In this document: piece by piece, positions 1-11,615 of the stretch
Position numbering within the stretch: position 1 is the first letter of the stretch
How the letters are laid out: each line of letters opens with the position of its first letter
DNA from: Galeopsis tetrahit
Lineage: Eukaryota > Streptophyta > Magnoliopsida > Lamiales > Lamiaceae
DNA: 64,000 nt
NCBI GenBank assembly: GCA_963675135.1
Contig: OY776125.1
Coordinates: 64,245,441 to 64,309,440, forward strand
Direction of reading: 5' to 3'
Notes under the pieces: model-generated
Told to the model about the DNA's origin: nothing
The model's database searches: none
What the model saw: the letters and a program-made list of their open reading frames with translations, nothing else
Made by a program: the position numbers and the translations under genes

Positions 1-362
1 CTATGATCCTAGTGACTCAACCTTAGTAGAGGACAACTCTACTGAAGGGATCAGAAAAAGAAGGACTTGGTTATCTGACCATCCAACTGATCTGATACTT
101 GGTGATCCAAGTGTAGGAGTCAAAACTAGAAGGTTTCATGGTGAAAGTGCTTTATTTTGTTGTTTCCTATCAGAACAGGAACCTCAAGACATTGATGAAG
201 CTCTTCAAGATGCCAACTGGATCACAGTAATGCAAGAAGAGTTGAACCAGTTCACCAGAAATGATGTATGAGAGCTGGTTAATAGACCTTCACATCAAGA
301 TGTTATTGGAACCAAGTGGGTGTTCAAGAACAAGAAGAATGAGAATGATGTGATAGTCAGAA
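1..362 (+). pseudogene. Sirevirus pol fragment, start of reverse transcriptase (SireA)
   Basis: The frame gives the integrase-to-RT linker and the first RT block, with motifs ALQDANWITVMQEEL and GTKWVFKNK. It is nearly identical to 27310-27680 of SireB in this window. A TGA at 269-271 replaces the TGG tryptophan codon seen in that paralogue. At about 362 the match to pol stops and the sequence continues as the post-pol spacer that lies at about 30638 in SireB, so most of RT and all of RNase H are deleted. The join falls in a short A-rich match (GAAA). The start lies outside the window. Family assignment is firm, and the fragment is non-functional. Confidence 0.9.
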
Positions 363-687
363 AAACCCCCAACCTTTAACTAATATTAACTCCTTCCCAT
401 GTTTTGAATAAAAACAGTTTCCAACACTGTTTCATTGGATAATAACCGTTGGATCAAGTCTGTCCAACTCCACTGAAATCAATCTTGGCCGTTCAAACTT
501 GATTTCCTCATTTGTAAACCTTTGAAATGCCTTAAGACTTACCTACTCAATGACATACATTCCTTTTAAAATATACTCAAGTTTTAAGAAGCCCACAACT
601 TCATTTCTTCCCCACGCACTCAAAACTCTCTTGAAACCCTAACCTCCATTTTCTTAAACACTTTCAAAGTTTCTTACTGTTCTATCC
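363..687 (+). other. Post-pol spacer and leader of the third ORF (SireA)
   Basis: No gene. The stretch is collinear with 30640-30961 of SireB, between RNase H and the third ORF. It holds a pyrimidine-rich leader (around 600-680) just before the ATG at 688. Confidence 0.7.
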
Positions 688-2452
688 ATGGCACCCAAAG
701 TAAGACCAGAAATGATTGTAAAGTTCTTAAACAATGATTTTGACCTTGATTTCTCTTATCTCAGCAACAAAACAACCTTATCTTTGAACCAATAGTCTCT
801 TTTGAGAGTGAGGATCCTGAAATCACCCCAACCTTAAGATGGTTAAGTAGAGCTGGATTACAGAAGTTCATGCAAGAAAAGCCCAGTTCTTGCTTGGAGA
901 GCTACATGGCAGAGTTCTTTGCCTTTCTCAAGTGGAGAGGCAAACCAGCAGATGGTGAAGTGACAACAAGGTTGTCATATATTGCTGAAGGAGAAGAAGA
1001 GGAGAGATTCCATAGAGTCAAGTTCACTGCTGAAGATGTGGAAGGTGCTTTTGGATTGCCTTTAGAGGGAAGGAATCCAGAATTCTATGGAAATGGCCAT
1101 GAGGAGGAAATGGCTCAAGAAAACTGAACAAACAAGATTGCAAATGTCCAAACCTGCTGAAGAAGAGGTTGAAAAGAAGCCAAAGTTGAAGAAGAGGACT
1201 AAAGCAAGGGCTGTCAAGACAAAGAAGTTGTCTCAAATTTCCTCAGAGGAGAATTATGGTGCATCAACTGAGGTTGATGAAGTTGCTGAAGAAGGAGTGC
1301 AAGTGCCTTCTGATTATTCAGAAGAGGTAAGGGAAAAGTTCCCTGAAGTGCAGAAGAAGAAGAAGGGAGAGAAGAGGGTCAGGGAAGTTGTCCCTGATGA
1401 GGAAGGAAGTGGGAGCAGTAGAGCTAGCAAAAGAAGGGCCAAGCCTACTGAAAAACTGTTAGAGTTTCAGGAGGAGAAGACTATACAAATTGCTCTAAGG
1501 GAGAGTAGAGCTGAAAGTAAAACCAAGTCAAAATCCAAGTCTAGAACCAACTCTTCTGGTTCTGGTACTCCTGAATCTAAAATCCCTGAAGCTCAACCCA
1601 AAAACCAAGAGCCCAACTCCCCTGATATCCATAAACCCCCAAAAAACCAACCTATCACCCCCCTGAACCTAACCAAAAGATATTCTCCAAGAGGAGCTGC
1701 AAATAGAGGGCCAATTGATGTGCTAGCTGACCTTGCAGTAGATGAGACAAGACTCCAATCCCCACTTGACTCATCCATGCTCAATTATTCAAGATTCCTA
1801 GAAGCTACACTTTTTGAGCCAACTCCCCTGAGCAAAGCCACTTCAGATCCATTGCTCTCAAAAGCAACTGAAGCAACCCTTGTAGCAACCAATCCTACTG
1901 AAGCCAACCCTTCTGAACTCAACCTTCCTGAAACAACCCTCAGGCTAACCTACCTGAACCCAGAGCCAACTCCCCTATAACCCAAAGTCCTCATTCAAGT
2001 GGAGATGAGGAGGAGTATACTTATGAAAGTATGCTCAGAGGTGGAGCAAGGGCTACTGTGGATAGTTTGTACCCCCAACTTGCTGAATTTCCAAGGCTGC
2101 AACAGTAATTCCATGATTTGAGAGCTCTAGTGGATGTGAAGGATAAAACCATCATGGAGATTGCTCAAGTAATACAAGACAAGGGTGCAAACTGGTGGCA
2201 AATTGAAGAAAGCAGATCACTACATTTTGCTGGAGTAATGAAGACAGGGTTCCTGACAGATGAGGAAGTCTTTGCAAAATTGGTAGAAGTCAAAATTGCT
2301 GAAGAAAATGAGATAATTGCCAAAGGGATCAAGCATCCTGAAAGCAGCTCAAATGATGATGATTCTCATTATAGTCCTTCAGATCCCACAAATCCCAATC
2401 CTCCTGGTCCCAAACAGCCTATAGTCCACTATTTGACCTATCATAGGAAGGG
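688..2452 (+). pseudogene. Sirevirus third ORF (env-like), broken and truncated (SireA)
   Basis: The ATG at 688 opens MAPKVRPEMIVKF, collinear with SireB at 30962. The reading frame then breaks near 775, and the same break is present in SireB. Further on come an N-terminal globular stretch (SCLESYMAEFFAFLKWRG), a Lys/Glu-rich segment and a Pro/Ser/Thr-rich segment. About 400 bp present in SireB (about 31392-31795) are missing here, with CAAGAA at both breakpoints. Another frameshift lies near 1940 and a stop at 2106. The copy ends after VHYLTYHRKG at about 2452, where it runs into an LTR of another element. Function of this ORF is unknown; it is called envelope-like in Sireviruses only by position. 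Confidence 0.8.
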
Positions 2453-3659
2453 TTGTTTACTTAATGAAAGGCTCAGTTGATGCTGGTTTGAAAGTTATGG
2501 CCTTGTTTGAAGATAGTTGAAATACACAGTATGCACTATATAAATATATGAATAAGCAATAAAGTAAAGTGCAGAATGTAAATGACACCAGATTTATAGT
2601 GGTTCGGATATACGTTCCTACGTCCACTCTCACGTCCTAACGTGATGTTTAATCCCTTTAATTTACCAAAAATTACAAGGGCTTGTCCTTTATAGTCCCA
2701 AGGATAGGACTTTGAGATCTGAGCAGTCCTAACTACTACGGTCTCCACAAGTGATTGGAAGCACTTGCACTTTTACAGGGGTTCAAAAACTTAACCTTAT
2801 GGTGGGGGTTTTGGGGTTTTTGAATGTATCCAACTAATGGTTCAAGCTTATAAATTGCTTAACCACTGTGCCTAAATCAATGAGTATACAATAAGAATAG
2901 GATTCAGGTTCTTTGGTTGGATGGGAAATCACTTAAGAGCTAGAAGGTGTTCTAATGATTTCTGGGCTCTTGGAGAATTCTCAACAGAATAAGGCTTGTT
3001 GCTTGCTTGCTTGATTAGCTTTTGTGAATTCTCTCGTAGTGACTTCTTGTTTGTGATTTCTCATCCCCTTGTATTTATAGGGATGATTGCTGCAACTAGC
3101 CGTTGGGGCAATCTTTCCATGTTTGCTTGATTCCATGATTCCAGCCGCTTGATTGATTCAATTCTGGGATCATGTCAATCTTCTAATAATGGTAAGTCTT
3201 CATTCGAAATGCAAGATGACTTTTGAATCAACCGAGTCCTGGGCGAGCACCTAGTCTTCTGATCTTCACTACTAGTCTTCTGGCTACTCGTCTGACCTTA
3301 AGTCTTCTGTCTTCTGATATCAGAAGAGTAACACTCTTCTGATCTGGTAATTCTTTGTGCTCTGTTAGGCCATCTTCAACTTGGACTCCATCAGCTAAGT
3401 AGGTATACAAGCACCTTACTTATCTGGTCTTCAAGGATCTTCTAGTCTTCATGCCTTCTACTCTTCTCATCTTGAGGATGCATATGTAAGCCAATACTGT
3501 GCTAATCAGCTGAGATCAATACAACTAATCACACAAGACTAGTCTAAGCTGTTCTATACAAGGTCAGCTGATCCTATTACATTTATAAACTCTAAGTGTT
3601 TTGGCCATCAAAACTATTCTAACATCAAGTGGGGCTTAGGGTGAATTTATATCCCAACA
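2453..3659 (-). repeat. Truncated 3' LTR of SireC
   Basis: Read on the minus strand, it starts TGTTGGGATATAAATTCACC at 3659, right after a polypurine tract. It matches the LTR at 24339-25838 in opposite orientation, but about 290 bp including the terminal CCAACA are missing at the 2452/2453 junction. It contains repeated CTTCTGAT and CAGCTGA-like words and a TATA box. Short ORFs here are read-through of LTR sequence. Confidence 0.85.
3072..3080 (-). promoter_or_regulatory. LTR TATA box (SireC)
   Basis: CTATAAATA on the minus strand, in the same LTR context as the boxes at 24980 and 37029. It probably marks the U3/R border. Confidence 0.55.
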
Positions 3660-3673
3660 ATTTCCCCCTTTTT
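3660..3673 (-). other. Polypurine tract of SireC
   Basis: AAAAAGGGGGAAAT on the minus strand, directly before the LTR start TGTTGGG. It is the plus-strand primer site of reverse transcription, and the same tract precedes the LTRs at 24339, 36182 and 54562. Confidence 0.85.
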
Positions 3674-3886
3674 GATGAAGCCAAAACTATACTTGATAAA
3701 TGCTCTTAATGAATAAGATAAGAGTTTATAAAATCTTTAAAACATGAAGTTTCTGATGAAGACAATGAGAGTTTGTCTTGTAAGCAAAAAGAACTAATAC
3801 TTGAATAACATATATGAGCTTTTACAGATTACAAGTGTTAGTTTCTTTAAGCTTCTAAAGTGGTCTTCATCAAGTCTTCTGTTTAT

Positions 3887-5905
3887 TTAGATGCGGAAGG
3901 CAAGGAACAGACGAGCTCGAAAATCTTCCATGTGTTGAGGGTCTGTAACATTCTCTTCAAGATATATCTTCTCCAGGATGCGCTTGACCTCTATCATGTC
4001 TGTCCTTCCGGAGCCTAGAGTGGGAGGATCCCATTTAGGTTCTTCTGGAGTTAGAATTCTGCAGTTGTCAAGTTCTTTGGCTGTCTTGACTATTTCTTTC
4101 CAGAACTCTTGATCTTCAAAGTTCATGAACTGGGAGAATTGAAGAAATTCTTCTTCATATGTAGGAAGAGGACCAAATTTTCTCACTATGTGGTGTTGGA
4201 TTTGCCATTTCTTCTTCAGAGGATACCATCTTGGTAACTCATCTTGTAGTGCCAACATATCCACATATGTGCTGTCAAATACCAGGACAGTTTCTTCCTT
4301 TGCTTTGTCTTTAAGAGCTTTCCTGAGTTTGGCCACTTTTCTATCAAACTTGGCCTTGACTGCCTTCACATCATTTAGCTTCTTTTGCTTAAGCTCTTGA
4401 GCTTCAAGCATCTTCTTTTTCTTCAGTTCTTGAGCCTCTATCTCTTCTGCAGTAGGCTCTGCTGGAACTGATTTCTCACCTGCCTTTGCTTGCTCATCTG
4501 CCTTTCTTTTCCTTGTCATCCTCTTTTCAGAAACTTGTTCTGTAGGGACAGTGAGCTTTAGACTCTTGGCTGGAGCTTGGATTTCTTCTTTAATATCTTC
4601 TTTGCCTTGTCTGTTCTTGATTTTGCTCTTCAAACCTCCCAAGGTTTCATTCAGATCATCTTGTGCTACTACCAGTTCAGCTTGCTGAGCAGTAGTCTTT
4701 TCCAGAGCTTTTATCAATACATCTTCCCCCTTTTTGGCTTCAGCAAGTGCAGCCGCAAAAGGCTTCATGGCATTCAGAATCTCCACATGCAGACTCTGCT
4801 TGAGAGCCATGGCATTGACCTTGCCGACTTGGGTTAGATGAGTGATACTGTGCTCTAGGATCTGAGCATAAGAGTTTGAGGAAGAGGCAGCCTCAAGTCT
4901 AGCTGTGAGTGCTTCTAATTTGGTTGCTGTCTCCTTCAGCTGAGTCTGCAATTTCTCATTTGCCTCAGCAGCTGTTTGAAGCAGAGCTTGTCCTTCAGTG
5001 GCTCTTGCTTCAGCATCATCGAGCCTGCTTTTGTAGGAGGTCTCTAAGCGGTTTATCTCATTTGCATAGAGATCAGCAAACATCTTGGTCCTGTCTGCTG
5101 ATTTCTTTATCTCTAAGTAGAGATATTCCTCTAGCTGATTATGGAGTGCCTCACCGAACTTGTCATCTATGTCAAGGATCTGATCGGTGAGACGAGTCTT
5201 CTGCTCATGGATAGCCTTTTCAACATATCTGGCCAGCTGTATGCCTAGCCCTTTGTTGAAGTGTGTGTGTATTGCTTCCTTGACTTGAGCACACACATCT
5301 GCTCGAATATCAATAGATGAAGTAGAGGGTGAGGCAGTACCTTGAGCTTCCTGTGGAAGTATTGGAATGGTAGGTGGGTTGTAGACAACTAGGGTCATTC
5401 CCTTTTCTTCCGCAGTTAGAAAACCTTCTTCTAGGAAGTTTGTTGTGACATCAACCAGACGAGCAAACAATCGACCTTTCCTCTGTTGAGGTTTATAAAT
5501 GAAGTGATCGAGTTTAGGAAAGAAGTGAGATGGAACAGTCAGCACTTCTCTTTCCTTTTCTTCTTTCTCAGCTGGTTCAGCTGTATCATCTGCAGAAGCC
5601 TTGACGACGACCAGGTGATCTGTAGTCGTGTCTGGGACAGAGGGGTCCTCAGAGGGGATTCCTAGAATCCTTTGACATACCCTAGTCAGAGCCTCTGTGG
5701 GTAACAACTCAGTGAATGATCGGACCTGAACAACCTCTTTTTGTTCCATTTCCCAGTCGAGGAAGTTAGCTTTTCCTCTCATTCCTTCCATGACTTCAAT
5801 GAGGTCATCCACATCATTTCTTCTCAACTCAATCCAAGTGCATATTCTCAGCACTTGTTCAAATTGGATTGATTCTTCATCAACTCCAGGAACAGTGGTC
5901 TTCAG
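3887..5905 (-). CDS. Third ORF (env-like) of SireC, C-terminal part
   Basis: Open for about 670 residues from the insertion point at 5905 to a stop at 3887. The apparent N-terminus upstream of 5905 (start MMVHNPQVP) is read-through from the inserted CopN LTR and is not part of the protein. The content is a charged, Ala/Glu/Lys-rich region with long heptad-like stretches suggesting coiled coil, a basic segment (RMTRKRKADEQ), a KAKFDRKVAKLRKALKDK helix, and a conserved C-terminus ending RARLFLAFRI. I see no membrane segment. It is in frame with 18999-20551; counting the duplicated target site once, the two parts make 1,189 codons including the stop, with no internal stop. The polypurine tract and LTR follow. 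Function unknown. Confidence 0.8.
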   Translation of the reverse strand: MKTTVPGVDEESIQFEQVLRICTWIELRRNDVDDLIEVMEGMRGKANFLDWEMEQKEVVQVRSFTELLPTEALTRVCQRILGIPSEDPSVPDTTTDHLVVVKASADDTAEPAEKEEKEREVLTVPSHFFPKLDHFIYKPQQRKGRLFARLVDVTTNFLEEGFLTAEEKGMTLVVYNPPTIPILPQEAQGTASPSTSSIDIRADVCAQVKEAIHTHFNKGLGIQLARYVEKAIHEQKTRLTDQILDIDDKFGEALHNQLEEYLYLEIKKSADRTKMFADLYANEINRLETSYKSRLDDAEARATEGQALLQTAAEANEKLQTQLKETATKLEALTARLEAASSSNSYAQILEHSITHLTQVGKVNAMALKQSLHVEILNAMKPFAAALAEAKKGEDVLIKALEKTTAQQAELVVAQDDLNETLGGLKSKIKNRQGKEDIKEEIQAPAKSLKLTVPTEQVSEKRMTRKRKADEQAKAGEKSVPAEPTAEEIEAQELKKKKMLEAQELKQKKLNDVKAVKAKFDRKVAKLRKALKDKAKEETVLVFDSTYVDMLALQDELPRWYPLKKKWQIQHHIVRKFGPLPTYEEEFLQFSQFMNFEDQEFWKEIVKTAKELDNCRILTPEEPKWDPPTLGSGRTDMIEVKRILEKIYLEENVTDPQHMEDFRARLFLAFRI

Positions 5906-7604
5906 TGTTGGGAAATTAATCCCAATACCCAATAATTGTCCCCCAACAATGTGGTCCCCAACTCCTTTGATGAAAATTATTATGGGACCACATTCCCAAT
6001 CTCCTTTGTGGGGAATTATTGGCACTTGTGGGTTATGGACCATCACGCTAGGAATCCTTTGAGACTCCCGGGAATCTTTTGAGATGCCCTAGGGATCTTT
6101 TGAGACTCTCGGGAATCCTTTGAGACTCCTTTAAAATTACCCGGATCTATTTGGGACGTAATTTAAATATGAATTATCATAAATCTAATTTCATAATTTA
6201 AACAAATTAAATCAACTAATTTATGTAATGAATGTACGGTAAAATAATTAAATCTCTAAACATGCGGAACTAAGGGATTACGTGTTTACCTTTAAATCGA
6301 AGAGATACCGTTGAGAAGAGTAACAACTTCAACCCAATTGCCTTCTCAAGTATTCCCTAAGTCCTAGTCCGTTGACCCGGTGGGAGATCTCACGAACTAT
6401 TAACTCTCAAGGAAGAATTAATTTTCTCTTGTTGCACACACTGTAATTTCGAAAATTACAGATCATTTTTTTTCTTTTCTTAGTCTCTAGAGTACCAATT
6501 TTTTTCTTCTCCTTTTATAAGAGAGAATCTATGTTTCTTCTCTTATAAGAAAGAAAAATTGACCGATCAATTTATCTTGGAATAATATAGAAATAATTTC
6601 TTATTTCCATATATCTTTTTCCATAAATATCTCTCTCTAATTTCTTCTCTTGCAACAAAATTAATCCTTATCTTTTAATTACCTTAATTAATAGACTTTT
6701 ATTGGGCTACTTGAGGGGCCTTTAGGAGAATTAGGATTGGACCTCCCAATGGGCCCAAAAATCAATATTGAGCCACAGCATTTTTCCAGCCCATTAATAT
6801 TAATTCATTCTAACCCATATTACGAAATATGGCTCCCGGTTATTATTTCCCGTGTTTAAGATTCAATGTCCATCAATTAATTTAAGCTACTGAATGCTTT
6901 AATTACTTAATATCTTTTATTCCTCGGAGTAAGGACAGCTCAACATTATTATCATACCGGAAATAAATTCCACTGATCAGATTTGATATGATAAACCTTC
7001 TGAGCCCACCAAGGGGACATAATCAACTTGACACTCCAAGACACGATTCTCTGTATTAATTTTGGCAATCTGTCCTGTAATTAATAATATTGCCCAAAAT
7101 ACAAAGTATTGAATCAAATTGATTCTTTACCCATAATAAATCAAAGCAATACTTCTTAACTACAGACAATCCCATTTAAGTGACAGAGATTAAGAAATCA
7201 ACAACCACTGAGGTCTAATTCTTCATTCCTTAAGTCAGTCTAGAAGAATTACCTCTCTGTAGGTCCTATTCAGCACATCATAATGCACTAGTGTAATCTC
7301 TTGGTCAAGATAAACCAATCCGAGCCTTACACCTCAACTTCTACCAATGGATTGTTCAATTCCATCTAAGTTGTGAATCAATTGTACTTATATACAAGGA
7401 ACTGACAATGTGATCTTCTGTGATCTTCTACACACCACATTGTCTACAATGTAAAATACATCTGAACGTTTATGTAATAAATAATTAACATTCATTATAT
7501 TTAAAGCAATCAGTGATAAAAATATTATTCTCATTTATAAGTGCAAGAATCAGTTTGTATACATAAGTAGCACTAAAAGCATACTTGCCAGTATAACCCT
7601 AACA
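5906..7604 (-). repeat. 3' LTR of CopN
   Basis: 1,699 bp, TG...CA, and near-identical to the right LTR once the Helitron is removed. It has a block of about 55 bp near 6510-6565 that the other LTR lacks. On the minus strand it begins TGTTAGGGTTATACTGGC at 7604. Confidence 0.92.
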
Positions 7605-7620
7605 ATCTCCCACTTATACT
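7605..7620 (-). other. Polypurine tract of CopN
   Basis: AGTATAAGTGGGAGAT on the minus strand abuts the 3' LTR start. A second, similar tract lies at about 7676-7690. Confidence 0.7.
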
Positions 7621-7689
7621 CAAAGTCTGCTTTTAAGTATACTACAGCACGTCCATGTTCTACATGTCCTATTAAATTCTCCCACTTAT

Positions 7690-8416
7690 ACTCAAAGCAG
7701 CTTGGCAACGCACTTGACCCCCATTCCTTCCACATGTCTCTCGAATGTACTCTGAGGCAGACCCTTTGTGAAAGGATCAGCTAGGTTGTCTTCCGATGCG
7801 ATCTTTCCACCACTATGTCTCCTCTCTTAACGATTTCTCTTATAAGATGGTATTTCCTTTCAATGTGTTTGCTTGCCTTGTGGGCTCTTGGTTCCCTTGA
7901 ATTTGTAACTGCTCCAGCATTATCGCAATAAATAGTAATACTGCTGGGCAAATTCGGAACCACATCCAAGTCCACTAAGAAGTTCTTAAGCCAAACCGCT
8001 TCTTTCGCTGCTTCACAAGCAGCTACATATTCGGCTTCCATGGTAAAATCAGCGATGCATTTCTGCTTCACACTCCTCCATGTCATGGCTTTACCCCCAA
8101 AACAAAACACACTACCTCAGGTAGATTTTCTAGAATCCATGTCTGATTGGAAATCTGAGTCCGTATAACCCACAGGGAACAGACTGTCTGACTGATAAAC
8201 TAACATTCTATCTCGAGTTCTTTTTAGATACTTGAGAATGTTTTTAACTGCAGTCCAATGTTCTTTCCCTGGGTTACTTTGATATCTTGTTACCATGCCT
8301 ACAGCAAAACAAATATCCGGTCTCGTGCACAGGATTGCATACATGAGGCTTCCAACTGCCGACGCATATGGAATGTTTCTCATCTCATCCATCTCCTTTT
8401 GTGTCTTAGGACACAT
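7690..8416 (-). pseudogene. CopN pol: RNase H domain
   Basis: From MCPKTQKEMDEMRNIPYASA through YAILCTRPDICFAVG, then the RNase H core (YTDSDFQSDMDSRKST, FTMEAEYVAACEAAKEAVWL, IYCDNAGAV, HIERKYHLIREIV). A TGA at about 8115 interrupts the STSGSVF block, and a one-base loss near 7803 shifts the frame before the terminal LADPFTKGLPQSTFERHVEG segment, which is readable to about 7690. The domain would degrade template RNA in the particle. Broken copy. Confidence 0.88.
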
Positions 8417-8459
8417 CTCTTTAGATAGATGAATTCCATGTCTGAAAGGAACAAATCCT

Positions 8460-9209
8460 TTAATTGGAATTTTGCATGCTGAATCGTTTCAAAATAGTGT
8501 CTATGTATGAGGTTTGGGATAAGCATATCATCATTTTCTGGCGATCTCGAGTAATCTTAATCCCAAGGATGTGACCAGCTTCTCCTAAATCCTTCATATC
8601 AAACTGTTTTGACAACCATACCCTCACGTCTGTCAACACCTTTTTATTGTTTCCAATAAGCAGAATGTCGTCTACGTATAATACTAAGAATACCAAGGCA
8701 GTTCCGATACACTTCTTATAGACACAACTCTCAAACTCATTTTGATCAAATCCATAGGATTGTATCACCTGATCAAAACATTGATTCCAAGCCCGCGATG
8801 CTTGCTTAAGTCCATATATTGACCTTTTAAGCTTGCATACAAGATTCTCTTGGCCTTTTTCAATGAAGCCTTCGGGTTGGCGCATGTAGATTTCTTGTTC
8901 AAGACTTCCATTTAGGAAAGCTGTCTTGACATCCATTTGCCAGATCTCAAAGTCTAGGTGAGCTGCAATCGACAAGAGAATACGGATAGACTTAAGCATA
9001 GCTACAGGCGAAAAGGTCTCCTCATAATCGATTCCCTCTTTTTGAGTATATCCTTTTGCCACTAGTCTAGCTTTGAAGGTTTCAACCTTCCCATCTGATC
9101 CTTTTTTTCTCTTGTAGACCCACTTGCATCCAATAGGCTTTATGCCTTTGGGTGGTTCCACAAGCTCCCACACTTTGTTATGATCCATAGACCCCATTTC
9201 TGCTTCCAT
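8460..9209 (-). pseudogene. CopN pol: reverse transcriptase domain
   Basis: 249 uninterrupted codons with the copia RT order: GCKWVYKRKKGSDG (about residues 28-40), ARLVAKGYTQKEGIDYEETF, WQMDVKTAFLNGSLEQEIYM (90-109), SIYGLKQASRAWN (130-142) and the catalytic LYVDDILL (YVDD at 178-181). Frameshifts at about 8460 and about 9274 cut it from RNase H and from the linker, so the ATG at 9209 is internal and not a real start. Catalytic residues are intact in this piece. It copies the element RNA into cDNA inside virus-like particles. Confidence 0.88.
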
Positions 9210-9273
9210 TGCAGTTTGCCAAGAATCTGCATCCTTATCTTGGATTGCCTCATCGTACGTCCAGGGGTCAGAT

Positions 9274-10400
9274 TCATCCTCCGGGGACCAAGTCCGAAGA
9301 CTCTCCCACGAACATGAATCGCTCAGGTTGTCTCACAACCCTCCCACTACGACGAGGTTCCGGTTGTGTTTGTGTATCTCTTGGTACATCTACTTGTACA
9401 CTTGGTATAGAGGTTGGCCCTCTTAATTCTTTTAAGGTAATCTCACTCTTGGGCTTTCTATTACTCATATAGTTTTCTTCCAAGAATCTAGAATGTGTAC
9501 TTATCACAATTCGCTAATCCTTTGGACTATAGAATAAACCCCATTTCGTTCCTCTATGATATCCTACAAACAGCCTTAATTCTGAACGAGGGTCTAACTT
9601 TCCAGCTTCCTTGTCCAACACGTATGCAGGACACCCCCAAATTCTTATGTGTTTTAGACTAGGCTTTCGCCCGGTCCACAATTCAGTAGGGGTTTTAGGA
9701 GAAGGTACCAAATTCAGAATGTAAGTCGCTGTTTCCAAGGCATAACCCCAAAACGACTTAGGTAAATCTGAATAACTCATCATAGATCTGACCATCTCTA
9801 AAAGAGTTCGATTTCTTCGCTCTGCAACCCCATTTTGTTGGGGGGGTCCGGGTGCAGTTAATTGGGATACAATCCCTTCACCTGATAAGTAGCCCAAAAA
9901 TTCATTGTTGAGGTATTCGCCTCCACGATCTGATCGTAGAAACTTGATACTCTTTTCCCTATGCTTTTCTACTTCAGCCTTAAACTCTTTGAATTTATCA
10001 AAGGTCTCAGACTTATGTCGCATTAGATAGATGTATCCATATCTTGAGTAATCATCGATAAAAGTAACGAAATACTCAAAACCACCTTTTGCTTGAATTG
10101 ACATTGGTCCACATGCATCAGTATGAACGAGTTCCAACACTTCACTAGCTCTATTCCCCTTTGCCCCAAAAGCTCTTTTGGTCATTTTACCCTCTAACAC
10201 ATGATTCACAGGTTGGAAACGGCTCAACCTGGAGTGATTCCAACGAGCCGTCATTCACCAACCTTTGAATCCTTCTTAGATTAATATGACCAAGTCTAAG
10301 ATGCCACAGAAGTGTTTCGTTCATGTCTGAAGAATGCTTTCTTTTCTTAGAAATAGTCGATGTGTTATACGATTCATTTTGTGTGGAATGTGCACAATTA
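9274..10400 (-). pseudogene. CopN pol: integrase and linker
   Basis: Zinc-binding HHCC (LWHLRLGHINL ... CESC) at the start, then the catalytic triad: D in VHTDACGPM, D in LRSDRGGEY, E in NGVAERRNRT. The rest covers ALETATYILNLVPS, a linker, and PEPRRSGRVVRQPERF. A frameshift lies near 10195 (between CESC and EGKMTKRAF) and a TAG at 9514-9516, probably from CAG. The triad is intact although the ORF is broken. It would insert cDNA into the genome. Confidence 0.87.
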
Positions 10401-11615
10401 ATAGTATAAAGATTATTCACCAATGCTCCCGAACAGATAATCTCGTCATTACGACAAATAATGACAATCTTATTAAAAGAAACTGAATATCCATCCAAAA
10501 ATAGTTTAGAAACTGAAATCAAATTCTTTCTAAAACTCGGAACATAAAGAACGTCTTTTAAAACTAAAATTCTATCACTAAAAGATAGTTGCACATCTCC
10601 CACTGCAACAGCCGCCACTTTCGTAGCATTGCCCATGGTGATGATGATCTCACTCCCACTAAGTTTTCGGGTTAGCTTGAACCCCTGTAAATTGAAACAA
10701 ACATGATCAGTGGCTCCCGTATCCACCACCCACGAATGGGAAGAATACACCGCTAAACAAGTTTCAATTACTAGTGCGTGAGAATTACCTTGCTTACCAG
10801 CCTTCTTAGGCTTGGTACAGGCTGACTTCCAATGTCCTTTTAGACCGCAACTAAAGCACTTTCCCTTAGTGGTCTTTTTCTTGACACCTCCCTCAATTGG
10901 TATCTTTTCCTTATTATTAGCTTGTTTCTGGTCATTTGCCTTCTTCTTCTTTTTTCCACCTTTCGGAGTAGAATTAGAAGATGGACCATTTGCCAACATT
11001 GTCGTATGCTCGTTCCTTGATCCCATTAACATCTCAACCGAAACTAAAGCTGGCAAGAGTTGAGCCAACGTAAACTCTTGATCATTCATCGTATAGTTCA
11101 GTTGGAACTGCTCAAAACTTTTCGGTAGAGAATGGAGTATGAAATCGATCTGCGTTTCTGCATTGAATTCAGCACCAAGAATCTCAAGTTTGTTAAGGAA
11201 ACCCATCATTTTAAGAACGTGATCCCTCACAGGCGTTCCCTCGACCATTTTCTGTCATAACATATCTATCATGGTCATTTGTCTAGCCGTTCTGATGAGC
11301 AAAAAGTTCCTTAAGGTTCATCATAATAGCTGAAGCGGATTCCATGTTCTGGTGTTGGTGTTGCAACACATCTGACATTGAAGCCAAGATGGTACACCTA
11401 GCCATTTCATCGGATCTCATCCACTCCTTATGATATTCCTTATCTTCTTGATTCGTCTCATCCGTAGGGGCAGGGGGTTTAGGTTCATCAAGGACCCACT
11501 TATGCTGTTGTGCAGTCAAGACTATAAATAAATGTCTTTTCCAATCCACATAATTCTCTCCTTCCAATTTATATTCTTTAAATATACTAAACAGTGGGTT
11601 AAAAGGAGACGACAT
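10401..11615 (-). pseudogene. CopN gag and protease
   Basis: Starts MSSPFNPLFSIFKEYKLEGE at 11615; this ATG is the first in the gag frame after a leader of about 1.1 kb. It has a capsid-type helical region, a Lys-rich stretch and a zinc knuckle CFSCGLKGHWKSAC (CX2CX4HX4C, 10817-10858). The aspartic protease active site WVVDTGATDH is near 10703-10732. The frame breaks at about 11283, with another stop near 11257, before resuming as MVEGTPVRDHVLKM. Gag forms the particle and binds RNA; protease cuts the polyprotein. Non-functional as read. Confidence 0.86.

Noticed and set aside
4188..5190. Plus-strand ORFs opposite the SireC third ORF, and similar antisense ORFs at 19048-19921, 33299-34581 and 56267-57402
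   Set aside because: They are shadows of Glu/Lys-rich coding sequence, with no family motifs.
5906..6046. N-terminal extension of the minus-strand ORF ending at 3887
   Set aside because: It is LTR sequence of CopN read in frame; the native protein continues from 18999.
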